DNA of 64,000 nt, taken from positions 248,001 through 312,000 of the forward strand of contig JAHNUO010000021.1 of the NCBI GenBank assembly GCA_019787685.1. The letters are read 5' to 3'. The notes below the pieces were generated by a model. That model was not told the DNA's origin. It searched no databases and saw only the letters and a list, made by a program, of their open reading frames with translations. The first letter of the stretch is position 1; the number at the start of each line of letters is the position of its first letter. The stretch is from Chiua virens. Lineage: Eukaryota > Basidiomycota > Agaricomycetes > Boletales > Boletaceae. The position numbers and the translations under genes are program-made. Below are positions 36,025 to 47,651 of the stretch, piece after piece.

Positions 36025-36285
36025 ATGGCAGCCCACCTCTCCTACTCAGTAGCCCAGGCAGGTGCTCCCATGCTGCCCGAGCTTACGCCCTCACCGCCTC
36101 GACCATTTCGCTCATTACTCCAACCATCTTGCTCGTCGTCTCAGTCATCCTCCTTACTATCTCGTCCGTCTCAATCTTCAGCACTATTTGGACTTTCTCC
36201 GCCACCCGTTCCCTTGCCCTCTTCCTTGCCTTCAGGACGCTCAGGCTCTCCCTCGCTGTTGGTCCCTTCTCCTTTACCGTCACCA

Positions 36286-36316
<31 letters not shown>

Positions 36317-39300
36317 CACCACTTCCCACCTCTTCACCCGCTCCCGCCGTTCTTGCCTCACGCTATGAACCTCCGCCATCCCACCAGTTTACTGAGATTG
36401 AGCGCAGCCAAGGCCTCCACAAGGTCAATCGCGAGAAGGTCGCCAATCGCATCATTGAGCATCCATGCGATGCGATCGTTGAGTATCCGGAGACTGGCGA
36501 CGGTCCAGGCATCACTGTCGCCCACATCTTCAACATCAATCCCGACTCTTTCTATGATCCTCGCTTCAACTTCCAGTATTCACTCGGAGATGGCCATGGT
36601 GGACGTGGGGAGGTCGTTTGCAAGATGCTACGGAGTGTATCAGGTCAGCCTGTCAAGTGCTCGAAGCTCCGCACAACATGTAACTCTACACCCTTTTTAT
36701 GTAAATTCCCTTCGTGCTGATAAAATTTCGAACAGGTAGAGGGCTCCGATACTGCTCCTTTCGACCGCACACTGCCTCGTCGCACTCGTTCACGAGTCGC
36801 CAGGCAATCTCGCTTGATACGGTGGCATTGCATGCCGCCACTTCCTCACCAACAGACAACGCTCACGTGGAGGTTTTCCACAAAACCCTAGCATTCTTTT
36901 GCGCCCTCATCGAGAAGGGGTGTGCATTCTCATCAGCATTTGACTTCCCCGAGTCAAGCGACACGATCGAACAAGAGAACGACCCCCCATTGCGAGTGGA
37001 CGCGGAGGAATTACCAACGGGTAACCGCAGGCATAGGACCTACAAGTGCCGCGGTCCGCTTGAGTTGCGGTACGACAACTATAACCAACCATATATTCAG
37101 TAAGTTTCTACTCTTTTGCTTGTGCAGCGCGCTCACGACTGAAATTCAAGGTGCTCGAAGCATTTGCCTGACTCGGCCCACTTATTTTTGCGCAATCTAC
37201 AAGAGTTTGACACTCCTTATCTCCATGCGCTACTCTCGGACAACAGCGATTGGTACCTACGTGTCGAAAACCATGCCAAGTCACTGGGGATTGGCCCCCT
37301 TGCTCCCTGCACGTTCGCCGCATCCCCAAATGAGCAGAAAGCAAACTGTCGTACGTACATAGATTCAATCATGTACCAAACGTTCTAATTAAATTCACAG
37401 CACATTGGCACCGTGATGAAAACAACACGCTGCAACGTGGTGCCCTTATTCAGAGTGCTGTGAAGTGCCTGACTACGTATGATATCTATATTCCACATAA
37501 CCTTCGTGACTGTCCTTTTATTCTCGTCTTATCAACCAGCCCTCACAACCATCCACCTCCACTCCCGATCAAGACACCTCCTCAAATAGCTAGTTGCCTT
37601 GAATCACTCTTATTGTGTCTTGAGTGGAAACTTGCCGATGCGACACCTCGGCGGCTTGTCCTTGACTCTGGATTTATCTACAGCCTCCGCCATGCTCTCG
37701 CATGGACCTCTCATGAACGTGATCCCTCCCCACATGATCTCCATCCATCACTTGGTAACCTCGATCATCTGCGACGGTTCATTAATGTGTTACGAACATC
37801 TAAATTTCCACAAGGCACAGGTTTCTATGGTACTTTTTTATTGTGTTTTAAATTTATAATTCTCATGTCTGTTTGCAAGGTGCAAAACAACTAGTTGGCG
37901 AGCATGAACAGCTACCTGTTGATCACCGGTATCTACGTTGTGTCGAGCAATATCAACTTCCCAATGAAGACGAGTTTCGGCTTGTCATTTGTATGACCTC
38001 TCGAATGTCATCGCTTCTTGTGCAGGCGAAGAGAATATCTATTGACACGTCATTCAAACGTGTTCGTGGATGGCAAGAATTCGAAGTAGAAGGCTGGGAC
38101 AATTCACATCAAAGATGTGAGTGGTATTTATTTTTTAAATTATTTCTGTCGTAAATCTAACTTGATGACAGCTATGGTGTTAGCACGTGCATTTACAACG
38201 TCGCAATCATCTGATGCCCATGTCATTCTCTTTCGCCGCATCAGTAACATCGCAGAACAAGATACTGGCATCCCCATAAAATTTTTCCATATCCATGGTA
38301 CTGGTATTGAGTCCGTCATTGCAGATAACCATCGTGGCCAAGCATTAGGTATATTTTTCTTGTATTAAATATCTCCAGATCTAATGGTTTACAGGGTTGG
38401 GTAAATTCTGTGTAGAACTTTGCAAAAACAACCAGCAACATTGTACCTATGAGCCACACCGTCGCATTTGTGAACTTGATCCTTATGATCATTTGCGACG
38501 GTTCTTTCGTGTCTGCGTAGTTCATTTCAAACGGAACATCCAACCTTTAAAACACGAGGTTTCATCCGATGTCCTTCAAGCAATGTACAGCATTGCTTCC
38601 TCGGAACCACACACAGATTTTGAAATGACACTAATAAAGATTCGCCGAGGTGGTGCAAAAGCCAGAGGTATGTTAAATACAGAGCTTTAGAAACCAGACT
38701 GACAAAAATATAGCATGGCTAAAAGACAAAGAAACCTCCAAATTCGCTATACCTGCATTGTATCAACCTTGTAGCCTCATTCCTTTGTGCATATGGAAGG
38801 CTTCGCCATCAACAACAAACGGTAACGAACAAGCACATCGAAACGTCAATCGAGATGGCATTGGTCTCAATCTGATTGCTGGTATCATGCGAGGACAACA
38901 ACACGACATGCGAGCAACATCTAGCATAGATCTTCACATCAGCCATGGAGTAAATCCAAGAGACACATTGGCTACACATACCTTCCGCGCAATCCGAAGT
39001 ATAACCCGAGCAGGTGAGCAACTCTAGCACGAGTTGAACAAGATACTAAAACCTACATAGGTCACATTCAACAGCGCCAATGTGACACAAGAAAAACAAA
39101 CCACAAAGAGACTCCGAGTCAGAGAGACAACACAACACTACACTCGACAGTAGCAACAATAAATACTAATGAAGTCAGGATCTCGACATACAGTACACTT
39201 ACAGATGCACTAGACATTAATATCCATGGTAAACCAGAGGTAATAATGAGCCTAGACACAACAACATCACAAAGACTTACTCTATACAATCCGGGATCTC

Positions 39301-39341
39301 ACTACTCTACCTACAGCGCACTTGCAGGGGCACTGGGTTGA
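36025..39341 (+). CDS. MULE-like DDE transposase, apparently intact, about 968 aa
   Basis: Nine exons keep phase throughout: 36025-36679, 36736-37099, 37151-37350, 37401-37820, 37880-38116, 38172-38348, 38395-38667, 38714-39013, 39061-39341. The N-terminus is serine/proline-rich, with a (GTC)n-coded serine run at about 36290-36320. A cysteine/histidine region follows (YKCRGPLELRY, CSKHLPDSAHLF, and SPHNHPPPLPIK, the H-x-H-P-x-P signature of MULE/FAR1 zinc knuckles). The catalytic core shows ISIDTSFKRVRGW (first D), SVIADNHRGQALG (second D), RVCVVHFKRNIQPL, and NGNEQAHRNVNRDG (candidate E). The nuclease would cut the element's ends in the nucleus. Nine matching exon phases and no stop suggest recent activity. 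Confidence 0.75.
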
Positions 39342-39606
39342 GGGCATGGATAGGTGGTAGCAATACAAGAGAGATACGAGAGAGTAATGCGCTGTGCCCA
39401 AGTTGGCGTGGGGATATGGGGATGTGAAGACATAGAGACACAGGGACACAGGAGGGCGATGGTGGTCGAAGGGAAAGAGTGGGTCAGTATATAAAGGAAA
39501 AAGTTACGTTGGAAAACAAACAACAATAAATATAATGACGTACCTAATTTCAGTTGCCGCGGGTGTTGGGGGTCACTTGGAGGTCGTAATGCTGGTACCT
39601 GGGAAT

Positions 39607-39650
39607 TGTTAGCCGAGAAAAGCACCGAGTGGTAACAAGCGACACACAAC
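39607..39650 (-). repeat. right inner inverted repeat of the MULE-like element
   Basis: TGTTAGCCGAGAAAAGCACC onward mirrors 34010-34051 with one extra AC. Beyond it, 39651-39870 holds sequence absent from the left end, including several words of the GTGAATAATAAACT type, before the outer TTAGCCCC/GGGGCTAA block resumes. Confidence 0.9.
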
Positions 39651-39898
39651 TCCGTGAATCCCGAATATAGAGTTTAGTTTACTGTTCGGGCTTCCAAACG
39701 TGAACAATAAACTCCAAGTTTGGGAATGGGCGGCCCGGTCTTTAAAGTTTATTACTCGGTATTCACGTTCAGACCTATCCTAAGCTTAGAGAGTTTATTA
39801 TTCACATTTGTAACTAGTTGAAGCTTCAAGTTTAGGACGCATAAGTGTTCGCCCCAACTTGATATTCGTGATTCACATTGGGGCTAACATTTAGGGCC

Positions 39899-41120
39899 GA
39901 CGGTGACTATCGTATTCTTGTAAATTTCATTGATTCATTCAAGTTCTATTCAAGTCTGCCCGTGAATAACTATTTAATTTAACAAATGAAAATTTAATGC
40001 AATAAGTGCGTGCGAGGTCGATCGGCGGCTCATCAACTCATGGCGAGTCTCTGCGTGGGGGGCACATGCGACAGTACATTGCGTTTGTCGTTGCCCGCCC
40101 CACTCATATCACTTCCGATGGATATGAGGAACTTCACGCCGACAAAGAACCATCCATCATCTTTGTCCGCACCGTGCATGCAGACAAGCGAGTTTAGCTC
40201 TCACGTGACATTGTTTTCGCACTCCAATGTTTCCACGCACCGATGATTGTTGCATTGGACCTCGTGATTGAAACGAGCGCACTACATTGAGATAAATAGG
40301 GCCCCTGAGGAGGCCACTTGTGAGGTCCAAGTTGAGTTGAGTTGGGCTGAAGGCAAATGGGGCGACCAGATCGATAATAGCGACGTCCACAATGTCCCAG
40401 AGCGTCCCGAACGCATTGCATCGCGACAGGTGGCCAGGAGGTGACTTGGGCGAGAGGCGACGACGGCAAATGGAGCGGTCAAATTCCCAGAAGTTCCGTC
40501 CCAAACACGTGAGGCGAGTTTAGCTCTCACGTGACATTGTTTGGTGGTCACTTTGTAGCACTGGGCAACTGCCGTCATCATGATCATCGTTACAAACAGC
40601 AGTCTCCACCCCTCCGTCAGAGAAGCATGTCAGTGTGAAACAGACAGTGAGACACTGACGCTAATATTGGGACAAGGTGCGGCATTTAAGTACACCGTTT
40701 CCATTTGCTGTTCGCTTACTAGTTATATAGAATTGACTTCTCTGAATCGATGCTATAGGTACTACGTTACCGTATTGTATAGAGATGTACTACATCTAAG
40801 ATGAGCCCCTAGGCTAAGCCCATCGCATTGGACTCCTTACTAAAGCGTTGATCAAATCGTCTTCGATCTCGTACTCCCGGATGACTCCAGGGACCGATTG
40901 GCAGTTAACTTGGTGAGTCTAACATTGTCGCATTGTCCACGACATGCTTCTCAGTCGGATTTCTTCCCAATACAGACGAACTTGAGGTCGTCAACAACCC
41001 CATCGAGACACTCCACGCTGTTGATTCACTGAAAGGCCTTTCTAGTTGGGATGAGTCAGCGTCTCTCGTGTTCATGCCAGTTACTGGGCCACTGGAGATG
41101 ATCATACGGTCACTTTTCTA
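39899..41120. other. no supported gene; direct repeats
   Basis: Open frames overlap on both strands without motifs. A 29-bp sequence, GCGAGTTTAGCTCTCACGTG plus ACATTGTTT, occurs at 40188-40216 and again at 40514-40542, 326 bp apart. A copy of the GTCAGAGAAGCATG repeat lies at about 40616-40665. Confidence 0.5.
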
Positions 41121-41186
41121 CGTATAAAAACACCCCCACGATGTCGCAAACCACTCGACCAATTCCGAGTTCGAGTCCGCCCTACG

Positions 41187-42615
41187 ATGTCTATCCATCC
41201 TCCCGCCGTCGAAGCTTATCCTACCCACATGAACATTGTTGACCCAGATGCACTCGATCACTCGTTTTTCCTCCTAAGCCAAGGGAACGCGAACACCATG
41301 GCGGCAATGCTCAGCGAAATTATCGAGGAACTCCCCGCGTCTTATGGTACTACGCTTCAGGAGGACGAGCATGACGTCGACGAGTTCAATGATGTGATGC
41401 CCCACCCCGGAGTCGACATTGTATCGCAAGAAGACGTGAATAACAGCGCAATGGCGTTTGTAGACAATTATCCAAGTAAGTCGAATCACCCAAGTCTACT
41501 GGTTTCCGAAGTAACTACGATAAATATAGCCCCTTTGATCCTCTTGCTCCACGGATTTGAAGTGAACGGTTGGGCCCAACTCTGCAAGAGGCTTCTCCTG
41601 CGCTATGTTTCTCGTATCGGTACGGACTCCTTCCGAGCTTTCCGTCAACGGCGATCGGAAGATACTGTCGCCTTCATTCAGTTAGCATACGAAGAGATGC
41701 TCCTTGAAGGAAACGTTCTCGAGGATCGTAAGTGTTTCATTCGTTCGTCGAATAGTATGCTACATACACGCGCAGGTGTGGTTACGATACGTGATGTCGA
41801 TATACGGACCCGTATCAACGTTCCGGAATTCCTTGGCGCCTTGGTTGAAATGCTAGGTAAACGAGTTTCTCCCCTTGAACTCGATGTAATGCCAACTTAG
41901 ATCGCAGCTGATACCCCCCGTGTCATATATGCCGCGTGGTTGGAAGCGGCCCGCAACATTGCGGCCATAATCTGCCCCCAGGATGTTCCTGGCAATTCGG
42001 TTGTTCGAGCACGCCAGCTTACCAATCTGGTCACCCACCAAGGCATCATGACTTATAGCTTTTTTCATGACACACTCGAATCCCAGAGCTCCATGGTATG
42101 TTCGTTTGCTTGTCCGCGACAAACGCTCGACATTCGTTTTCTTAGGGCACGTTTTTCACCGGGGCTGAGGCACGGCGCACAATGACCCTCGCGCTTCGCA
42201 ACATTGGACCATTGATCGACGGAATTACCGATCCTGCTTCACCGAACACTTCTTTTGGCATATACGACCGCATTCGTGCTGGCGATGGGACTTTTCAATA
42301 TCGTCTCCCTGAGACGTCTTCTACCCACACGACCAATCTCGTGTGTTCGTTCGTGAGTCAATCTTTGTGTGACGTTTTCCGACTCGAGTCTTATAATCCC
42401 AGGTAATTCTGGTGTTGCAGACGTGCTACGTCCGTAACCGTCCGTTAACTATCTTGTCCGAGCGAAAGATGTCCGATCTCAAGAATATCTATGACACCAA
42501 TAACGCGAGCTTTCGTGACATTCTCGCTTGTTCGCTCCCACAAGAAAATGTTCCGAGACCCATGCAGGAACTGGCTTGTCACAACTTGCTGGATATTCTT
42601 CCCGGTTCTCTCTAG
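41187..42615 (+). CDS. gene A, unidentified six-exon protein, 381 aa
   Basis: Exons 41187-41475, 41530-41727, 41776-41856, 41908-42095, 42146-42340 and 42421-42615 join in phase (1,146 nt). TATAAAAA at 41123-41130 is a good core promoter. The protein starts MSIHPPAVEAYPTHMNIVD, is acidic early (QEDEHDVDEFNDVM), and then largely helical: HGFEVNGWAQLCKRLLLRYV, DTVAFIQLAYEEMLLEGNVL, RTRINVPEFLGALVEML, TPRVIYAAWLEAARNIAAII, TLALRNIGPLIDGITDP and LACHNLLDILPGSL. I recognise no domain. It is convergent with gene B (218 bp between stops). The consistent intron phases argue that it is real and under selection. Confidence 0.6.
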
Positions 42616-42833
42616 TTTTGATTTGTACTGTCAGGTTCTTTGTTTCAGAAATGAGTAGTTGTAGAAAAAAATCTACTGTGTACTTAGACGAAATACTATG
42701 CTATGATTTCATGTCCTGCTGTGACTCGGATAGGGTAAACAATCGTAGCGGCGAGCAGAGTCGCCAATCCCCGACTCCGTGAACACACGAACCACAAAAT
42801 TCATTCCAAAATCTTCTGACTATCTACATCTAG

Positions 42834-45800
42834 CTAATCGTCCAATGCATGCTTCCTACCAACTATTTCAGAGGCAGTTGGGGTAGGAATGCCCTGCCGT
42901 TTAGTCAAGAAACCATTCGAACAAAGAATTTCCGCAGTCTGATGGCCCAACCACCACACGATGGCATCGTAGCAGCCGTACATTGCGTTGTTGCGAATGT
43001 ACGTTACGATGTCGTGATGTAAGGCATTGATCTGATCATTGTTGATTGCGATGACATCGCGCTTCCAGCGCGCCGAACTGAGAATGCAGGCTGTCAAAGG
43101 GCGTGCAAGTCCGAGGCGACATAGAGCAAGTAAAGTAATTCCTTTCGAACCTGCAAAGTGCTAAGGTTGCGGTAAAGGAGAACAACATGAAATGCCCACG
43201 ATGCTTTTCAAGCCATGCAGAGATTCCTCGAGTGTCACTGTCCATGTTGAGTGCAATGCGAATAGGAGAATTGGGATCGAGGTACGAAATGACGAAGACA
43301 GTGACCATAACAACGAATAGCACCTTGTCCTTGCTTCCCTTTTTGTTGGGTTTGCACGCCCAGCGAAGGCTTTTCACGAATAAAGCGAGACGGTTGAGAT
43401 CCGAAGGCGCCGCAGATTTGTTCTTGTCATCGACATAAACTGAAGGTGTAAGGCCTGCAAAGACAATCCCGGCGATCAACGCAAGTTGGTGAAGTGGGAG
43501 AGCACCATTGAATGCATTGATGGCATAGCTATATGCTTGTCTTGTGAGATCGTTGTCTTTCTGATTGGTGATGACGTTCGAGAGAGAGAGTTCGAGCGGC
43601 GGGGCAGTCTTGTGCAAGACGTTGTAGAAGCTGGTGAGGCGTACATCCAATGCTGACCATTCACCGGCAGGATCATTGAGAATCATGGTCTCGGAACTGC
43701 GTTGTGCCCGTGCTTGGAAGGACGCTTGAGGGGCTAGATAAGGAGCAGCCAATGAGGAGTTCGGAGGTGGAATGGAATCAATGACAAGCCAGACGTTGTG
43801 GACAATGGTCGTGACTTGGTTGTTTCCACCAACGTTGGCAGTCCACGGAATGTGACCTATCTTGTGCTCGATGCACGTCTGACCAATGGCTTGCTTGATA
43901 AACTTCTCCACGTCGGCAGCGGGTACCCTAGAACGCGACGCAATCTTCTTGATCTCCTCGATCGCAGCCATCATGACGGCACGGAAGTTACCGCCAGCAA
44001 TGCATGGAGGCTTTCGGCGGGGAGATGGATCCGCACATTGGGAAAGGATTCGATTGACAAAGAATGATAGCGATTGTCTGCCAAGATCAGAGCGCGTAAT
44101 TTCTACCGTTGCTCGATCATGAGGGATGAGGGCGCGCATCAACGATGAGACGGCAGTGCGCGATAAAGAGAGCGGATATTGCTGATCTTCCCAGCATTGG
44201 AGACCGGTTAATCGATCATTCGCTAGCTGGCGAGTCTCTGGATCTTCGGACGTCAGCGCTGGCTTCAGCTCTTCCATAACTGAGCGTTGGATAAGATTCT
44301 TGACATCACCAATGTAAGTGCGCATGGCGATGTCGGCGGCATAACATGCACGACGCATGGTAGGATTCAAGACGTGTCTGTAAAAATCCTCCGGGATTTG
44401 GTGGATACCGACCATAATGGTAAAGCGCGCTTCGTAAGCCTAATATGGATCGGGTCAGCTAAATAAAAGCGGCCATGCTCACACTTACTTCGTAATAAGT
44501 ATTTCCGAACGTCAGCTGTTGAACCCTTCGAGATGCCGTCAATGGGCGGCGAGTTTTCTTATCAACGGGCCAACCATCGATCACAACAACGAGCTTGCCC
44601 ATTGCCATGGAGCCATGACAAATGAAGTTGTCTGATATACAAGGGAATCCGTCGTTCACGATTCCCAAAGATAAGAAAGCAGGGCCCATAAGACCGCGAC
44701 AAAGTACTTGAGCATTTCCGGTGTGAGCGAAATTGAGCGTGCGTTCAAGCATTGCGACCGATTCGATAACGAATGGTGGGACAGGCAATTCATCTTCGAT
44801 GTGACCTTTCCACGCAGTCCAGAAATGGTCGATGAGACAAGCGATAGGGTAGCTCGTCCATTCATAGATGCGTGGGATGATCTTATGGATAAACGTGAGT
44901 GTGGATGACGGAACGATTGATGGAACGTTGCATACATTGCTTTTGATGACGACAATGCAAGGCTTGATCGCTGTGAGAACTGACGGATGGAGCCATCCTC
45001 TTGTGAGAGGTAAGAGGATGAGATCGTATATAGACCTTGTGGTAGAACAAGATTAGAAACGAAAACGATGAAGCTGTGGAAAACAAATCTCACCTGCCAT
45101 TCCTATGTTCTGGTCGCATGCGCTGAACATCTACTGTGTATACGTTCTCGAAACGCAACGCGTCTGGTTGGTTATCGTCGGCCACCTTGGCAACATAGCG
45201 GTCATAAGGTAGATGATGATCGCAGGAGTCAGTGCGCTGTCTCCATCTATTGGCAGCTGCATAGGACAACGTTTTTGATCCAGAAAGCGCAGCGGTGACC
45301 ATTCCTAGCTGTACTGGATGAAACTTCGCAGCATCACGGACCCTATGTGAGAGTACGTTGTAGATCTGACAGCCATGTCCGCGGAGCACAGGCGCAACGC
45401 GTGGAATATCGTCATCGCTCAAGTCATCTTCCGCAATGCGAGGTAGGATATTTTGAGGGGTAATCTGATTGTTGATCCTGCTGAGAAACTCCTGAAACTT
45501 GAAAGGAATTGAGGATGACTGAAGGTTGCCAACGTCTTTCAGGAAAGCTTGGGGGTATGGCGAAAACGAGGGACTAGGGTCGTCCACAGCGTTGACCACA
45601 TCCGAAGGGGTGAAAAGTTGGTAGGCTTCACGAAGATTGAGCAAGGCCCCACAAGTCTCTGAATCGTTGGATGGCGTACGCCTTGGAACACGAAATCCGT
45701 TGGCATCGTAAACGTTGATTTCATAGTTGTCTTCATCCAAGAGGTCCAAGGTGTGAAGATCCACAGCGGAACGTTCTGGGTCATCATCTGGAGCGTTATA

Positions 45801-47252
45801 AAGAATGGGGCGCAAAGTGATGATGTCGTTTACGCTGCGTGGCTCCCATGACTTGACATCTGTCCAGCTATATTAACAAAACGGGCCATTAACGATCGAG
45901 CGTCTGAATGAGCTCTTCATGAATCGTGTACCTTATATGCGTTGCAATCGCAAATGTTATCTGTCGGATGTTGGTATAGTCGTGGTCGTTTTGCCAGACG
46001 TTTCGTTCTGCATCATTGGTCTGTTGACTAAGTGCGAGGTGCTGGTTCTGACCGTAGCGTATGGTGACACAGATGGGAATAACTGACGTAAGCCATCCAT
46101 CGTTTTTCCATGCTTGAGGCGCCTGGGCGACCCAATCGTTCCAGTGGTTGATCATGACGTGTTGCAGGTGTCTGAGGTCAAGCAGCCTGAGGGTTATGAC
46201 GCGCGAGGAATTATCGCCCAAGCGACGTCTAAAAGTAGAGAATTAGTTCAAGTACTCCTGCTGTGGAGGCACTCAAATTGTACGAATGGAGGGATGTATA
46301 TACACAGCACCCAATCGGCATGTGTCCACAGATATGCGCAAGCAGGGCGCCTCCCGAAACGTAAATCCACACCAGAAATGAACTTACAAGATTTCCGTCG
46401 ACAGCGACAGAGATTCTTGAGTCAGTGGTTCTGGATACTTCGTCTCACAATGGATATCCTGAAGACGAAGCTTGTGGAACGCCCATGCGAAAAACATGAT
46501 AATCATCAGCGAGTGCTTTCTCGCGAGTGCTGTTGTGGATGCGTTGAGCCGAGGATAACGACCAGAGACATTGTCGAGATGATCGGGATCGGTGTAGGTC
46601 TTGGGAACAAGTGCGAGCCACATGTTCTCTTGACGGCGAGTGCCAATATACATCATACGTCCCGTTGGATCAAACGGAAGGTACGGAACATCAGCGGTGG
46701 GCCAGAGAGTATATGGACGATTGAAGTTGAGTTCGCAGTGCCATGTCGCATCTGCGCATGTAACAGGAAGTGCGGCGTGTAATCCAATACTATGGCCAAC
46801 GATAAGACTGAAGTCCCAGAAATGGGGACCGATACGAGGGACTGTGTCCGGGCCATTGTGGTCGAGAATAAATTCTTCGTCGAGCTTTAAAACACGGCGA
46901 CTGCGAAGCAAAGCATATGCGGTTCTCTTGTCCTTGCGCTGTGCTATGTTCCTGAGGGAGCTCAGCTTGGTCGTTTTGACGGGCATGTTGAAAAACCGAG
47001 CGGCGAAGTTGTCGTCCATGGATTCCGAGGAATAGAGGGCTGCGTGTAGCTCATCCTGAGAACACGCATCGCTTGTCTGGAGCTGCTGTGGAAGAAGAGC
47101 ATGACGGAATGGCGCATCTCGGATGCCTTCGTCAACGTTTTCGAGGCCATTTTCATTGAACGCTGAAGAGCTACCTTCACTTCAATGGATATAGACGCAA
47201 ATATCAAAAGAAAGCTGTACTTCTCAATAATGTTCTCGTTCGGGTCAGGCAT
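42834..47252 (-). CDS. gene B, unidentified large multi-exon protein, about 1,300 aa
   Basis: Seven exons can be read from ATG 47252 (MPDPNENIIEN) to TAG 42834 with short GT..AG introns. Segments in order: AARFFNMPVKTTKLSSLRNI with PHFWDFSLIVGHSIGLHAAL; WVAQAPQAWKNDGWLTSVIP; PRSVNDIITLRPILYNAPDD with FHPVQLGMVTAALSGSKTLS and HHLPYDRYVAKVADDNQPDA; GMAMGK-like SMAMGKLVVVIDGWPVDKKT; a 440-residue exon from EDFYRHVLNPTMRRACYAAD; and a last exon with LHHDIVTYIRNNAMYGCYDA and IVWWLGHQTAEIL. No stop interrupts the chain. I recognise no catalytic motif, signal peptide or clear membrane bundle. Its size, lack of domains and repeat-rich setting leave open a host gene, a captured gene, or the main protein of an unknown element. 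Confidence 0.6.
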
Positions 47253-47651
47253 ACTAGAGACGCTTTGTGAAGCGATGCGAGCTGGATGCAAGGTGAAGCA
47301 AGGACAGGCTGGCCGTAGGGCTGAGGGAAAGGAAATACGAACCAAGAACAAATACAAATATCGATCGTGCCAAGGCGATAGGTAGACGGGCCCTCAGTGA
47401 GTCAGTGAGTCGGTGACGGTGTGACACTGCCAGTGTGAAAAGGTGGTTTAGGAACGGAAGCGACGCACGACCGTGTCAGTCAGTCAAGCTTGTTTGGCAT
47501 GTATTGACATTGTATTGAATTCAGAACGACAGGTTGTGAGGCCCTGGCACGGTTCAGGACTTATTCAATAGTGGAGCAACACACCACGAATTCGGTCAAT
47601 TTGATGGTCGTACACGGACTAGTATCAAGACAATCAAACAACGAGAACGGT

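Larger units (their letters stand above)
33979..39898. mobile_element. MULE-like DNA transposon with long inverted ends
   Basis: The outer ends share CCTAAATGTTAGCCCC (left from 33979; right as reverse complement ending at about 39896). Further in, a 42-nt block at 34010-34051 matches the reverse complement of 39607-39650 with only a 2-nt difference. The right end carries about 200 extra bp between the two blocks. Between the ends lie a minus-strand zinc-finger gene and a plus-strand transposase, transcribed divergently. I did not find a 9-11 bp target duplication at these edges, so the exact limits are provisional. Confidence 0.7.

Noticed and set aside
36083..36739. Minus-strand valine/threonine-rich and plus-strand histidine/arginine-rich frames over the MULE exon 1
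   Set aside because: Shadows created by the (GTC)n tract in the serine-rich first exon of the transposase.
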